Shown here one piece after another: positions 17,919-26,971 of a stretch of DNA of 64,000 bases; the first letter of the stretch is position 1, and every line of letters begins with the position of its first letter. Position numbers and translations under genes: made by a program. The notes beneath the pieces were generated by a model that ran no database searches, was not told the DNA's origin, and saw only the letters and a list, made by a program, of their open reading frames with translations. Source of the stretch: an uncultured Solobacterium sp. (GTDB lineage: Bacteria > Bacillota_I > Bacilli_A > Erysipelotrichales > Erysipelotrichaceae); assembly GCA_900552125.1 (NCBI GenBank), contig URYK01000001.1:62001-126000 (forward strand). Direction: 5' to 3'.

Positions 17919-18829
17919 AAGAGCCAACCATAGTGAATATTCAAAAATATTCTGTACATGACGGAGATGGCATTCGTACAACGATTTTCTTTAAAGGCTG
18001 TTTGTTGAACTGCTGGTGGTGTCACAATCCAGAAAGCCAAAGCTATACACCAGAACTTATGTTTACACGTGAAAAATGTACAGGCTGCGGTTATTGTGTT
18101 AAGGCTTGCAGTCATGATGCAATTTGTGTAGAAAGCGATGGCATAGCACATACCGATCCTAACAAATGTGTTTTGTGTTCGGAATGTCTTGATTATTGTG
18201 TACAAAACAACCGAGAAATCGTTGGTAAGAAATACAGTATTAAAGAATTGATGAAGATCGTAAATAAAGATGCCCATTTCTATGAAGAAAGCGGCGGAGG
18301 TGTTACTTTATCTGGTGGGGAAGTCATGACTCAGGATATTGAATTTCTAGAAGAATTGTGTCGTCAGCTAAAAGCAAAAGATTACAATATCGCAATTGAT
18401 ACCTGCGGTTATGCGCCAAAGGAAAATTATGAGCGATTATTACCTTACGTTGATACGTTCTTATATGATATCAAAACTCTGGATGATGAAGTACATCAGA
18501 AATATATGGGGAAATCAAATGATGTCATTTTAAGTAATTTAGAGTATTTAGCACAGCAGAAAGCGAATATCAATATTCGAATTCCAGTTGTAGAACCAGT
18601 AAATAGCGATGAAAAGACAATGATGAATATTATTCATTATCTAAAAGAAAAAATTGGAATTGTAAAGGTCAATCTTCTGCCATACCACAATACTGGTAGC
18701 AGTAAATATGAGAAATTGGGACGTGAGTATCCGGCAAAAGATTTAAAAGTACCTAGCAAGGAACATATGGAAAATTTGAAATCTCTATTTGAGGAACATG
18801 GTTTTAAGGATGTTAAGATAGGAGGATAA
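17915..18829 (+). CDS. hypE: Glycyl-radical enzyme activating protein (HypD activase)
   Basis: 304 residues of the radical SAM superfamily. CLLNCWWCHNP (CxxxCxxC) holds the SAM-binding cluster. A two-cluster ferredoxin insert follows, CTGCGYCVKAC and CVLCSECLDYC, and SGGGVTLSGGE is the SAM-binding glycine stretch. It abstracts hydrogen from the glycyl-radical Gly of its partner. The dehydratase gene starts 3 bases after its stop, so that partner is HypD. Symbol given by role. Oxygen-sensitive; anaerobic life is implied. Confidence 0.92.
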   Translation: MKEPTIVNIQKYSVHDGDGIRTTIFFKGCLLNCWWCHNPESQSYTPELMFTREKCTGCGYCVKACSHDAICVESDGIAHTDPNKCVLCSECLDYCVQNNREIVGKKYSIKELMKIVNKDAHFYEESGGGVTLSGGEVMTQDIEFLEELCRQLKAKDYNIAIDTCGYAPKENYERLLPYVDTFLYDIKTLDDEVHQKYMGKSNDVILSNLEYLAQQKANINIRIPVVEPVNSDEKTMMNIIHYLKEKIGIVKVNLLPYHNTGSSKYEKLGREYPAKDLKVPSKEHMENLKSLFEEHGFKDVKIGG

Positions 18830-18832
18830 ACA

Positions 18833-21214
18833 ATGGAACTTAGAGGGATGAACGACAGAATTAAAAAACTTAGACAACAAAGTGAAGAAACAGTACCACA
18901 CATTTTTATGGAACGTGCAATGCTGATGACAGATGCTTACAAGAAATATGAAGGTGAAGTATCTATTCCAGAATTGCGTGCACTTTCTATGAAAGAAATC
19001 TTCTCTCGTAAAACAATTACAATTGAAGATGGAGAATTAATTGTTGGGGATAAAGGTGCAGGTCCTCAGTCTACACCAACTTTCCCTGAATTATGCTGCC
19101 ACACTTTAGAAGACATGAAGGTTATGAATGATCGTGAACTTATCTGCTTCAAAGTTAGTGATGAAGATTTAAAACAGCAGGAAGAAACAATCATTCCATT
19201 CTGGGAAAAACGTTCTATTCGTCATAAAATTATTAACTCTATGTCTCAGGAATGGAGAGACTGCTATGAAGCAGGTATCTTCACTGAGTTCATGGAACAG
19301 CGTGGTCCAGGACATACAGTAGGTTCTGAAAAAATTTATGCGAAAGGTTTCTTAGATTATCAGAATGATATTAAAGAAGCATTAGCTAAAATTGATTATT
19401 TAAATGATCCAGAAGCAATTGAAAAACGTGATGAATTAAATGGTATGAGCATTATGTGCGATGCGATCATGATTCTTGGTGAACGTTATGCAAAATTAGC
19501 TAGAGAGATGGCTGAAAAAGAAACAGATCCAGTTCGTAAAGAAGAATTACTTCAGATTGCGGCTAACTGTGATGTTGTACCAGCTCATAAACCACAGACT
19601 TATTGGCAGGCTATTCAGATGTACTGGTTTGTACATTTAGGTGTTACAACTGAATTAAACCCTTGGGATGCTTATTCTCCAGGACGTTTAGATCAGCACT
19701 TAAATCCATTCTATGAAGCAGATATTGAAGCAGGTCGTTTGGATAAAACTAGAGCATTAGAACTATTGGAATGTCTATGGGTAAAATTCAATAACCAGCC
19801 AGCTCCACCAAAAGTAGGTATCACATTGAAAGAATCTTCTACTTATACAGACTTTGCGAACATCAATACTGGTGGTATTACTGCAGATGGAGAAGATGGT
19901 GTCAATGAAGTATCTTACTTAATCTTAGATTGTATGGATGAAATGAAATTATTACAGCCATCAAGTAATGTTCAGATTTCTAAGAAAACTCCTATGAAAT
20001 TCTTAAAGAGAGCTTGTGAAATCAGCCGTAAAGGTTGGGGACAGCCAGCATTCTATAACACAGAAGCAATTATTCAGGAATTATTGAATGCAGGTAAATC
20101 TATTGAAGATGCTCGTCGTGGAGGAACTTCAGGATGTGTTGAAACTGGTGCATTCGGACGTGAAGCTTACATCCTTCAGGGATATTTCAACTTACCAAAA
20201 ATCCTAGAAATCACATTACACAATGGATTTGATCCAGTAGGTGGAAAACAGCTAGGATTAAAACTAGGAAATGCGGAAGATTTCAAATCTTATGAAGAAT
20301 TATTTGATGCATATAAGAAACAAATTGAATATTTTGCGGATATTAAAGTAAAAGGCAGCAACATGATTACTCGTATCTATGCAAAATATATGCCAGCTCC
20401 ATTCTTATCAATTATTACAGATGATTGTATTTCTAGCGGTAAAGACTACAATGCTGGTGGTGCTCGTTACAATACAAACTATTTACAGGGTGTAGGTATC
20501 GGTACTATCACTGACTCTTTAGCAGCTATTAAATATAATGTATATGATAAAAAACGCTTTACTATGGCAGAATTGATGCGTGCAATGGAAGCTAACTTCG
20601 AAGGTGAAGAAAATGCATTAATCTATAACTTAGTTTCTCGTAAAACTCCTAAATATGGAAACGATGATGATTATGCAGATGACATCATGAAAGAAGTATT
20701 TACATTCTACAAAAACACTATTACAGGTCGTCCTAACATGCGTAATGGACAGTGGAGAATCAATATGCTTCCAACAACATGCCACGTATATTTCGGTGAA
20801 GTAATGATGGCATCTCCAAATGGACGTAAAGCTCATAAACCAGTAAGTGAAGGTATTTCACCAGAAAAAGCAGCCGATGTTCATGGACCAACTTCTGTAA
20901 TCCGTTCAGCTAGTAAAATGGATCACTTGTCAACTGGTGGTACATTATTGAATCAGAAATTTACTCCTGCAGTAGTTGCTGGTGAAGATGGATTGACAAA
21001 TATGGCTAATCTAATTCGTTCTTACTTCAACATGGATGGACATCATATTCAGTTCAACGTAATTGATCGTGAAACATTGATTAAAGCACAGCAGAATCCT
21101 GCAGAATATCGTGACTTAATCGTTCGTGTTGCTGGTTACTCTGATCATTTCCGTAACCTAAGCAAAGAATTACAGGATGAAATTATTAACCGTACAGAAC
21201 AAAGTTTTGATTAA
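18833..21214 (+). CDS. hypD: trans-4-hydroxy-L-proline dehydratase (glycyl radical enzyme)
   Basis: 793 residues. It removes water from trans-4-hydroxy-L-proline to give 1-pyrroline-5-carboxylate. The thiyl Cys435 and catalytic Glu437 lie in GTSGCVETGAFG, and the glycyl radical is Gly768 in RVAGYSDHF. Recalled similarity to the Clostridioides difficile enzyme is very high across the PFL domain, including NTGGITADGEDGVNEVSY and HKPQTYWQAIQMYWFVHLGV. The downstream neighbour is ProC, which reduces the product to proline, the diagnostic context. Codon usage is richer in highly expressed forms than in neighbouring genes. Main alternatives (choline or glycerol lyases) lack this sequence. Confidence 0.96.
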   Translation: MELRGMNDRIKKLRQQSEETVPHIFMERAMLMTDAYKKYEGEVSIPELRALSMKEIFSRKTITIEDGELIVGDKGAGPQSTPTFPELCCHTLEDMKVMNDRELICFKVSDEDLKQQEETIIPFWEKRSIRHKIINSMSQEWRDCYEAGIFTEFMEQRGPGHTVGSEKIYAKGFLDYQNDIKEALAKIDYLNDPEAIEKRDELNGMSIMCDAIMILGERYAKLAREMAEKETDPVRKEELLQIAANCDVVPAHKPQTYWQAIQMYWFVHLGVTTELNPWDAYSPGRLDQHLNPFYEADIEAGRLDKTRALELLECLWVKFNNQPAPPKVGITLKESSTYTDFANINTGGITADGEDGVNEVSYLILDCMDEMKLLQPSSNVQISKKTPMKFLKRACEISRKGWGQPAFYNTEAIIQELLNAGKSIEDARRGGTSGCVETGAFGREAYILQGYFNLPKILEITLHNGFDPVGGKQLGLKLGNAEDFKSYEELFDAYKKQIEYFADIKVKGSNMITRIYAKYMPAPFLSIITDDCISSGKDYNAGGARYNTNYLQGVGIGTITDSLAAIKYNVYDKKRFTMAELMRAMEANFEGEENALIYNLVSRKTPKYGNDDDYADDIMKEVFTFYKNTITGRPNMRNGQWRINMLPTTCHVYFGEVMMASPNGRKAHKPVSEGISPEKAADVHGPTSVIRSASKMDHLSTGGTLLNQKFTPAVVAGEDGLTNMANLIRSYFNMDGHHIQFNVIDRETLIKAQQNPAEYRDLIVRVAGYSDHFRNLSKELQDEIINRTEQSFD

Positions 21215-21239
21215 TTCATATGATAGAGAGGAAAAGAAA

Positions 21240-22046
21240 ATGAATAAAAATATAGGATTTATTGGAAGCGGAAATATGGGCGGTGCGATGATTGGGGGAA
21301 TCATCAACGCCAGCCTTCTTCCTTCAGATAAAATTTATGTATCAGATATCAACGAAGCTAGTTTAGCTCGTATGAAAGAAAGCTATGGTGTGAATACTAC
21401 AACAGATAATGCAGAATTAGCAAAAGTATGTGACATTATCGTACTATCTGTAAAACCATTCTTGTATCCGTTAGTAATTAGTCAGATCAAAGATGTAGTA
21501 AAAGAAGATGTAATTATTGTTGTAATTGCAGCAGGACAGTCTTCTCAGGCAGTTGCGGAATTATTTGGCAAAGAAATTAAAATCGTAAAAACTATGCCAA
21601 ATACTCCTGCATTAGTAGGAGAAGGCATGGCAGCAATATCACCTGCTAAAAATGTTTCTAAAGAAGAAACAGAAGAAATCGTCGCAATCTTCAATAGCTT
21701 TGGTAAATGTGAAATCGTACCTGAGCATTTAATGGATGCTGTTACTGCAGTAAGCGGTTCTTCACCAGCTTATGTATATATGATGATTGAGGCAATGGCT
21801 GATGCAGCAGTAGTAGAAGGTATGCCTCGTCCACAAGCTTATAAATTTGCGGCACAATCTGTATTAGGTAGTGCAAAAATGGTATTAGAAACAGAAAAAC
21901 ATCCAGGAGAATTAAAAGATATGGTATGTTCTCCAGGGGGAACTACAATTGCGGCAGTCGCAAAATTAGAAGAAACAGGATTCCGTTCCAGCATTATGCA
22001 GGGAATGAAAGCATGTGCAGATAAATCTAGAGAAATGTCAAAATAG
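21240..22046 (+). CDS. proC: Pyrroline-5-carboxylate reductase
   Basis: 268 residues. Rossmann motif GFIGSGNMGGAMIGG at the N-terminus and the C-terminal signature CSPGGTTIAAV. It reduces 1-pyrroline-5-carboxylate to L-proline with NAD(P)H. ATG 21240 follows GAGAGGAAAAG; an earlier start would lie inside hypD. It directly completes hydroxyproline-to-proline conversion. It is also the only proC in the window, although proB and proA lie 4 kb downstream without one, so it may serve both routes. Confidence 0.95.
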   Translation: MNKNIGFIGSGNMGGAMIGGIINASLLPSDKIYVSDINEASLARMKESYGVNTTTDNAELAKVCDIIVLSVKPFLYPLVISQIKDVVKEDVIIVVIAAGQSSQAVAELFGKEIKIVKTMPNTPALVGEGMAAISPAKNVSKEETEEIVAIFNSFGKCEIVPEHLMDAVTAVSGSSPAYVYMMIEAMADAAVVEGMPRPQAYKFAAQSVLGSAKMVLETEKHPGELKDMVCSPGGTTIAAVAKLEETGFRSSIMQGMKACADKSREMSK

Positions 22047-22097
22047 AAAATTATTGAATGATTAGAGAGATTATATAAATTTAAAGGAGTAGAAAAA

Positions 22098-23009
22098 ATG
22101 GATATAACAACAATAATTATTGGGTTGCTGGTTATCTTACTAGTAGGCTACGCCTTATTCTTCGCTTATGATTTATACAAACATAAGGATGAATTCGAAG
22201 GGGATGTATCTTGGTGGAAAACAGGAGCTATTGGGGCTTTGGTAAACTTCTTTGACCCACTAGGTATTGGGGCATTTGCACCACAGACTGCATTATTAAA
22301 GTTCACAAAACAGACAAGAGATAAATTAATTCCAGGTACTATGAATGTCGCAAACTGTATTCCAGTACTTCTACAGGCATTAATTTTCACAACTGTTGTA
22401 AAGGTTGAACCACTTACTTTAGTAGTAATGTTAGTAGCTGCAATGTTAGGAGCAGTATTAGGTGCTGGTGTCGTATCTCGTATGTCAGAAAAGAAAATTC
22501 GTTTAGTAATGGGATTTGCACTTGCATGTACTGCTGCATTAATGTTAGCTAGTCTTCTAAATCTAATGCCTCTAGGTGGATCTGATATTGGTTTGAGTGG
22601 AGGAAAACTTGTATTTGCAGGTATCATTAACTTCATCTTAGGTGCGTTAATGACTGCTGGTGTTGGATTATATAATCCATGTATGGTACTTGTTTATATG
22701 TTAGGTATGTCTCCAGATGTTGCATTCCCTATCATGATGGGTTCATGTGCATTCTTAATGCCACCTGCATCTGTAAAATTTATTAAAGAAGGCGCATATA
22801 ACCGTAAAGCAGCTTTATCCATGGCAATCTTTGGTTCTATCGCAACTTTAGTAGCATCCTTATTAATTAAATCACTTCCACTTGATGTATTAAAATGGAT
22901 CGTTGTCTGTGTAACAGTTTATACTTCTATTGTAATGTTACGTGCAGGACTTGCAAAAGTTAAAGGCGAATCTGCAAAAAATAATCAGACAGTGGAAATT
23001 GTAGACTAA
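22098..23009 (+). CDS. TSUP-family (TauE/SafE-like) membrane transporter
   Basis: 303 residues, about eight helices in two related halves, each beginning with a Gly/Pro-rich turn (GALVNFFDPLGIGAF and GALMTAGVGLYNPCMV), as in the TSUP family. Members move sulfite, sulfoacetate and other small anions. Here it ends the hydroxyproline operon, 51 bases after proC with AAAGGAG before the ATG and a terminator after. It may import hydroxyproline or export a product; nothing in the sequence decides this. Confidence 0.82.
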   Translation: MDITTIIIGLLVILLVGYALFFAYDLYKHKDEFEGDVSWWKTGAIGALVNFFDPLGIGAFAPQTALLKFTKQTRDKLIPGTMNVANCIPVLLQALIFTTVVKVEPLTLVVMLVAAMLGAVLGAGVVSRMSEKKIRLVMGFALACTAALMLASLLNLMPLGGSDIGLSGGKLVFAGIINFILGALMTAGVGLYNPCMVLVYMLGMSPDVAFPIMMGSCAFLMPPASVKFIKEGAYNRKAALSMAIFGSIATLVASLLIKSLPLDVLKWIVVCVTVYTSIVMLRAGLAKVKGESAKNNQTVEIVD

Positions 23010-23016
23010 ACATTAG

Positions 23017-23045
23017 GAGATCAGATAGTTTCTGGTCTCTTTTTA
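23017..23045 (+). terminator. Intrinsic terminator of the hydroxyproline operon
   Basis: GAGATCAGA (23017-23025) pairs with TCTGGTCTC (23031-23039), one T-G pair, then a T run. Confidence 0.8.
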
Positions 23046-23098
23046 TATTTATTCATTCCTAAAATATAGTATAATGTTAGAAAATAGGAGTGTTGTAT

Positions 23099-23710
23099 AT
23101 GATTAAACATTTAGTATTTGACATTGGGAATGTATTAGTAACATTTCAGCCTGAACGCTATTTTATAAACTATTTTTCTACAGAAGAAGAAACCAAAAAG
23201 ATTTGCGGAAAAATTTTCTCTAATCCTTTATGGTTAGCATATGATCAAGGATTATACTCGATAGAGGATTTACATAAAGAATACTTGAAAATATATCCGG
23301 ATATGAAACAGGAACTTGAATTAGTATTAAGTAATTGGGTAAAACTCTTAAATCCTATGGAAGAGTCTATTCAATTTTTAAAAGAAATGAAAGAAAAGGG
23401 TTATAAAATTTATCTTCTGTCTAATATTAGTGAGGATGCAGTATCTTACTTAATTAAAACTCAAACTTTTATGCAGCTTATTGATGGCAAAGTTTATTCT
23501 TATGAGGAAAAGATAAATAAACCTGATCCAAGAATTTATCAGATATTATTAAATCGGTATCGATTAAAACCAGAAGAAGTATTGTATTTTGATGATCTTT
23601 CTAGTAATATTGAACAGGCAAAACAATTAGGTATGCATGGTATTGTTTTTAAAGGAAGAGAAAGTATAGAATTAGCTAAATCTATACTTGAAAAAGGTGA
23701 ATTATGTTAA
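23099..23710 (+). CDS. HAD-superfamily hydrolase
   Basis: 203 residues. Motif I is FDIGNVLV with nucleophile D8; the usual second Asp is Gly, as in the YihX-like group. Motif II is LLSNIS, motif III a Lys in KINKPDP, and motif IV YFDDLSSN. A small helical cap lies at about 20-80. Members are sugar or nucleotide phosphatases; the substrate is not evident. ATG 23099 has AGGAG 8 bases upstream. It overlaps the RNA methyltransferase by 7 bases. Confidence 0.88.
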   Translation: MIKHLVFDIGNVLVTFQPERYFINYFSTEEETKKICGKIFSNPLWLAYDQGLYSIEDLHKEYLKIYPDMKQELELVLSNWVKLLNPMEESIQFLKEMKEKGYKIYLLSNISEDAVSYLIKTQTFMQLIDGKVYSYEEKINKPDPRIYQILLNRYRLKPEEVLYFDDLSSNIEQAKQLGMHGIVFKGRESIELAKSILEKGELC

Positions 23711-25062
23711 AGAATAATCAAGTTGTAACAGGTGTAATTAAACAAATAGATGAAGCTCATAATGGAGTTTTACGTATAGGAAAAGATAATGTTTATGTAC
23801 GTTATACGGATTTACATGAAGAAGTTAGAGTCAAAATCGTTAAACGTATAAATAGTGGTTATATTGGAGAAATCATGGAAATACTGAAACCATCTCCATA
23901 TCGTATAAAACCACAATGTCCAATCTATGATCGATGTGGAAGCTGTCAGCTAATGCACTTAAATGCAGAAGGTCAGAAAAAATATAAAAATCGATCCATT
24001 CAGCAATTATGTCAGCAGGCAAAAGGATTGCATTTGAAAACTGATGATATAAAGACGATGGAGAAACCATGGCATTATCGAAATAAAATGATCATTGGAT
24101 TTCAGAAAAATAAACAAAAACGTATCCAAGCAGGTTTTTATGAGGAATTCTCTCATCGTATTATTCCTTATAAGAAGTGTCTTTTGCACCCAGAAATTTG
24201 TGATCAAATTATTCAAAGCATTGTAGAGCTAATGGAGTCAATGCGAATAGAACCTTATGATGAAGATAAACGAAGAGGTCTAATTCGCCATGTGTTGATT
24301 CGTTATGGTGAGGCAACAAAACAGATTATGGTTGTACTTGTGATTAATCAACAGGTATTTCCTGCTAGAAAAAACTTTGTTCAGGAACTAAGAAAACGTC
24401 ATCCTGAAATTACTACAATCGTACAAAATGTAAATACAAGAAAGACAAGTGTTGTGCTAGGTAATGATGAACGAGTATTATATGGTCCTGGCTATATTGA
24501 AGATGTTTTATGCGGTTTAACATTTAGGATTTCAGCTAAATCTTTTTATCAGATTAACCATGAGCAGACAGAAGTTCTATATAAAACAGCAGTGGATTTA
24601 TTGAAACTTAAAGGAAACGAAGTTGTTTTAGATGCTTATTGTGGTATTGGGACAATTGGAATGTATGCTTCTAAGTTTGTTAAGCAGGTAATTGGTGTAG
24701 AACTAAACAAAGATGCAGTAGAAGATGCAAAGATAAATGCGAAAATAAACAAAATTTCCAATATTCGCTTCATCTGTGATGATGCTGGTCGTTACATGAC
24801 AAAACTAGCGAAGGAGAAAAAACATTTAGATGTTGTGATTATGGATCCACCAAGAATTGGAAGCAGTGAAGAATTTATTCGTAGTCTGGTACGATTACAG
24901 CCTAAGCAAGTCTTGTACATATCATGTAATCCTGTAACACAAATAAGAGATTTACAGTTATTCCAGAAAATGGGATATCATGTAAAAGGAAATATATTAC
25001 CTATAGACTTATTTCCAAACACATTCCACGTTGAATCAGTGTCGTTGATAGTAAAAAAATAA
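23704..25062 (+). CDS. rlmD: RNA uridine-C5 methyltransferase (RlmD/TrmA family)
   Basis: 452 residues. A short TRAM-like domain (about 1-58) is followed by an iron-sulfur motif (CPIYDRCGSCQ with a further Cys), an insert region, and a Rossmann methyltransferase with LDAYCGIGTIG, DPPRIGSS and the catalytic Cys in YISCNPVTQ. It methylates uridine in 23S rRNA or tRNA; the family member (RlmD, RlmCD or TrmA-like) cannot be fixed from sequence. It overlaps the HAD gene by 7 bases. Confidence 0.9.
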   Translation: MLKNNQVVTGVIKQIDEAHNGVLRIGKDNVYVRYTDLHEEVRVKIVKRINSGYIGEIMEILKPSPYRIKPQCPIYDRCGSCQLMHLNAEGQKKYKNRSIQQLCQQAKGLHLKTDDIKTMEKPWHYRNKMIIGFQKNKQKRIQAGFYEEFSHRIIPYKKCLLHPEICDQIIQSIVELMESMRIEPYDEDKRRGLIRHVLIRYGEATKQIMVVLVINQQVFPARKNFVQELRKRHPEITTIVQNVNTRKTSVVLGNDERVLYGPGYIEDVLCGLTFRISAKSFYQINHEQTEVLYKTAVDLLKLKGNEVVLDAYCGIGTIGMYASKFVKQVIGVELNKDAVEDAKINAKINKISNIRFICDDAGRYMTKLAKEKKHLDVVIMDPPRIGSSEEFIRSLVRLQPKQVLYISCNPVTQIRDLQLFQKMGYHVKGNILPIDLFPNTFHVESVSLIVKK

Positions 25063-25102
25063 AAATAAAATGGAGAAATTATGTTCTTCTGAGGAAGAAT
25101 TG

Positions 25103-25130
25103 TTGAAAATCGAATTTAAAGCTGTATAAT
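25103..25130 (+). promoter_or_regulatory. Promoter of candidate small RNA
   Basis: TTGAAA (25103-25108), 16 bases, TATAAT (25125-25130). No coding sequence follows within 600 bases. Confidence 0.55.
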
Positions 25131-25136
25131 AATAAC

Positions 25137-25190
25137 AACTGATCCCATCACGCCTCTGGTTTTCAAGAGTAACCCGGTGGGACTTTTTCA
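25137..25190 (+). ncRNA. Candidate small structured RNA
   Basis: Starting about 7 bases after the TATAAT, about 50 bases fold into an outer stem TCCCATC (25143-25149) with GGTGGGA (25076 offset form, 25176-25182) and an inner hairpin CTCT (25154-25157) with AGAG (25166-25169). A T run at 25184-25188 can terminate it. The GC-rich block stands out in a very AT-rich intergenic region. It matches no RNA family I can name. It could simply be the terminator of the methyltransferase gene. Confidence 0.45.
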
Positions 25191-25467
25191 TTTATGGATG
25201 TTAATGTGCCAATATATAAAATAAATATTAACAATAAAACAGTATGATTTATCATATTTATAGCATTTTTTAATGTAATGATTAGCTGATTAGGCTTAAA
25301 TATTTTCATTAAACTGATAAACTAATACAGGAAGAAATGGTTCGATGGATACATATTTAAATAATGGACCTATTATCTTTTTTGTTTCAGACATAAACCG
25401 TTTTTTATATTAATGCTATGACAATTACAGTTAAACGATAAAACATGAGATTGTGTTATTATGATAA

Positions 25468-25631
25468 ATGACTTATGAAGAAGTGAATCCGTCATATACA
25501 TCAGATGAATTGGCAGTAAAGATTGGTTAAACTAAAAGAACCATAGAGCGAGCATTATATCTTTGCAAAATAAGAAAGTAATAGAATGAGTAGTATCAAA
25601 ACGAGATGGAAGATGGATTGTAATAAAATAA
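25468..25631 (+). pseudogene. Remnant of an AlbA-type ATP-binding/wHTH protein
   Basis: Reading from ATG 25468 gives TSDELAVKIG, a stop, then TKRTIERALYLCK; after a frame change near 25570 it continues as NKKVIE, a stop, then VVSKRDGRWIVIK and a stop at 25631. This is the winged-helix C-terminus (LA-x-x-IG-x-TKRTIER, then I-E-R-VGS-x-R-x-G-x-W) common in Firmicute AlbA/RecG-like ATP-binding proteins. Two stops and a frameshift show it is decayed. The main ATPase domain is absent. The rest of 25191-25765 shows no gene. Confidence 0.55.
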
Positions 25632-25724
25632 TTGCATATAAAAAATAGCAGCACTCAATATTGAAAATTTCTATGAATGAAAAAAGCTGAAGCTAGGCTG
25701 TTAAAAATCATTGTTATTACTGGA

Positions 25725-25774
25725 ATTGTTTAGGTGAAACAATACTTCTATAAATGGGCAAATAAGTGTATAAT
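25725..25774 (+). promoter_or_regulatory. proBA promoter with inverted repeat
   Basis: TATAAT (25769-25774) with a weak -35 (TTCTAT, 25746-25751). Just upstream lies ATTGTTT-AGGTG-AAACAAT (25725-25743), a 7-base inverted repeat that may be an operator. No T-box or riboswitch is visible. Confidence 0.5.
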
Positions 25775-25837
25775 GAATCAATAAGAAGTATGTATTTCAA
25801 TCTAATTATAATAAAAATAAAGGGAGGAGAAGATAAT

Positions 25838-26971
25838 ATGCGGGAGATTAAAAACATTAAAAAAGTAATTATAAAGATAGGATCATCGTCGCTATGTCAT
25901 GCGAATGGATATATTGACCAACAGAAAATTTTATATTTTGTGATGCAGATTGCGCAATTGATTGAGCAGGGATTCGTAGTGGTAATCGTTTCATCCGGAG
26001 CAATTAGTGCTGGAATGGGTGCGATGAATGAAACAAAGAAACCTGAAAGTCTTCCTCAGAAACAGGCTTTAGCTGCTATCGGACAAGCGAAACTGATGCA
26101 GATTTACGAGGAAATTTTTCAGTTGTTTCACTTAAAATGTGCACAGGTCTTAGTCAATCATGGAGATTTTGATGATCGGCAACGGCTTTTAAATCTCTCT
26201 CATACGATGAATGCTTTGCTTGATTATGGAGTAATCCCTATCGTTAATGAAAATGATGCCTTAGCAGTGGAAGAGATAAAAGTAGGGGATAATGATACAT
26301 TATCTGCTCTGCTTGTTCCTGTAATTGATGCTGATTTACTTATTTTAGTAAGTGATATCGATGGTCTTTATACAGATAATCCACATGAAAATCCTGATGC
26401 GAAACTGGTTAAATTTATAGAACAGGTAGATGAAGAAATTGAAAGCATGGCTTCGGGTTCATCTTCAAAATTAGGAACAGGCGGGATGGCTACCAAGATT
26501 CAGGCTGCCAGAATTGTAAATGATTATGGCAAACATATGATTATCGTTAACGGGAAAAAGAAAGATTGTCTTTTGCATATTTTTAAAGGGGAAGAAGAAG
26601 GATCATGGTTTAATGGGAAGAAGGAAAATTATTTGAAAGCAAGGGCTCATTGGTTAACCTATCGAACACAATCAAAAGGGGAGATCATGATTGATGATGG
26701 AGCGAGTCATGCTATTCAAAATCATAAAAGTTTGCTTCCTTCAGGTATTATTGATGTTCGCGGTCAGTTTTTATCTGGACAGGTGGTTGATGTTTTAAAT
26801 CAGCAAGAGGAAAAAATTGCCAAGGGTATAGCGCAATATACAAGCTTTGAAATTTCTTTGATCAAAGGACATCAGAGCAAAGAAATTCAGGATATATTAG
26901 AAAACTATCATTATGATGAAGTGATTCATGCAGATAATATGGTAATCTTAGGAGGTGAACAACATGAATGA
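25838..26971 (+). CDS. proB: Glutamate 5-kinase
   Basis: 377 residues. Amino-acid kinase domain (about 1-255) with IKIGSSSL, SSGAISAGM, VNENDA, DIDGLYT and GTGGMATKI, followed by a PUA domain (about 275-370). It phosphorylates glutamate, the committed step of proline synthesis, and is usually feedback-inhibited by proline. ATG 25838 follows AGGGAGGAGA, and the promoter -10 lies inside any longer reading. It overlaps proA by 8 bases. Confidence 0.95.
   Translation: MREIKNIKKVIIKIGSSSLCHANGYIDQQKILYFVMQIAQLIEQGFVVVIVSSGAISAGMGAMNETKKPESLPQKQALAAIGQAKLMQIYEEIFQLFHLKCAQVLVNHGDFDDRQRLLNLSHTMNALLDYGVIPIVNENDALAVEEIKVGDNDTLSALLVPVIDADLLILVSDIDGLYTDNPHENPDAKLVKFIEQVDEEIESMASGSSSKLGTGGMATKIQAARIVNDYGKHMIIVNGKKKDCLLHIFKGEEEGSWFNGKKENYLKARAHWLTYRTQSKGEIMIDDGASHAIQNHKSLLPSGIIDVRGQFLSGQVVDVLNQQEEKIAKGIAQYTSFEISLIKGHQSKEIQDILENYHYDEVIHADNMVILGGEQHE

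Noticed and set aside
25137..25190. T-box, SRP RNA or known riboswitch
   Set aside because: None of the diagnostic sequences are present; kept only as an unclassified candidate.
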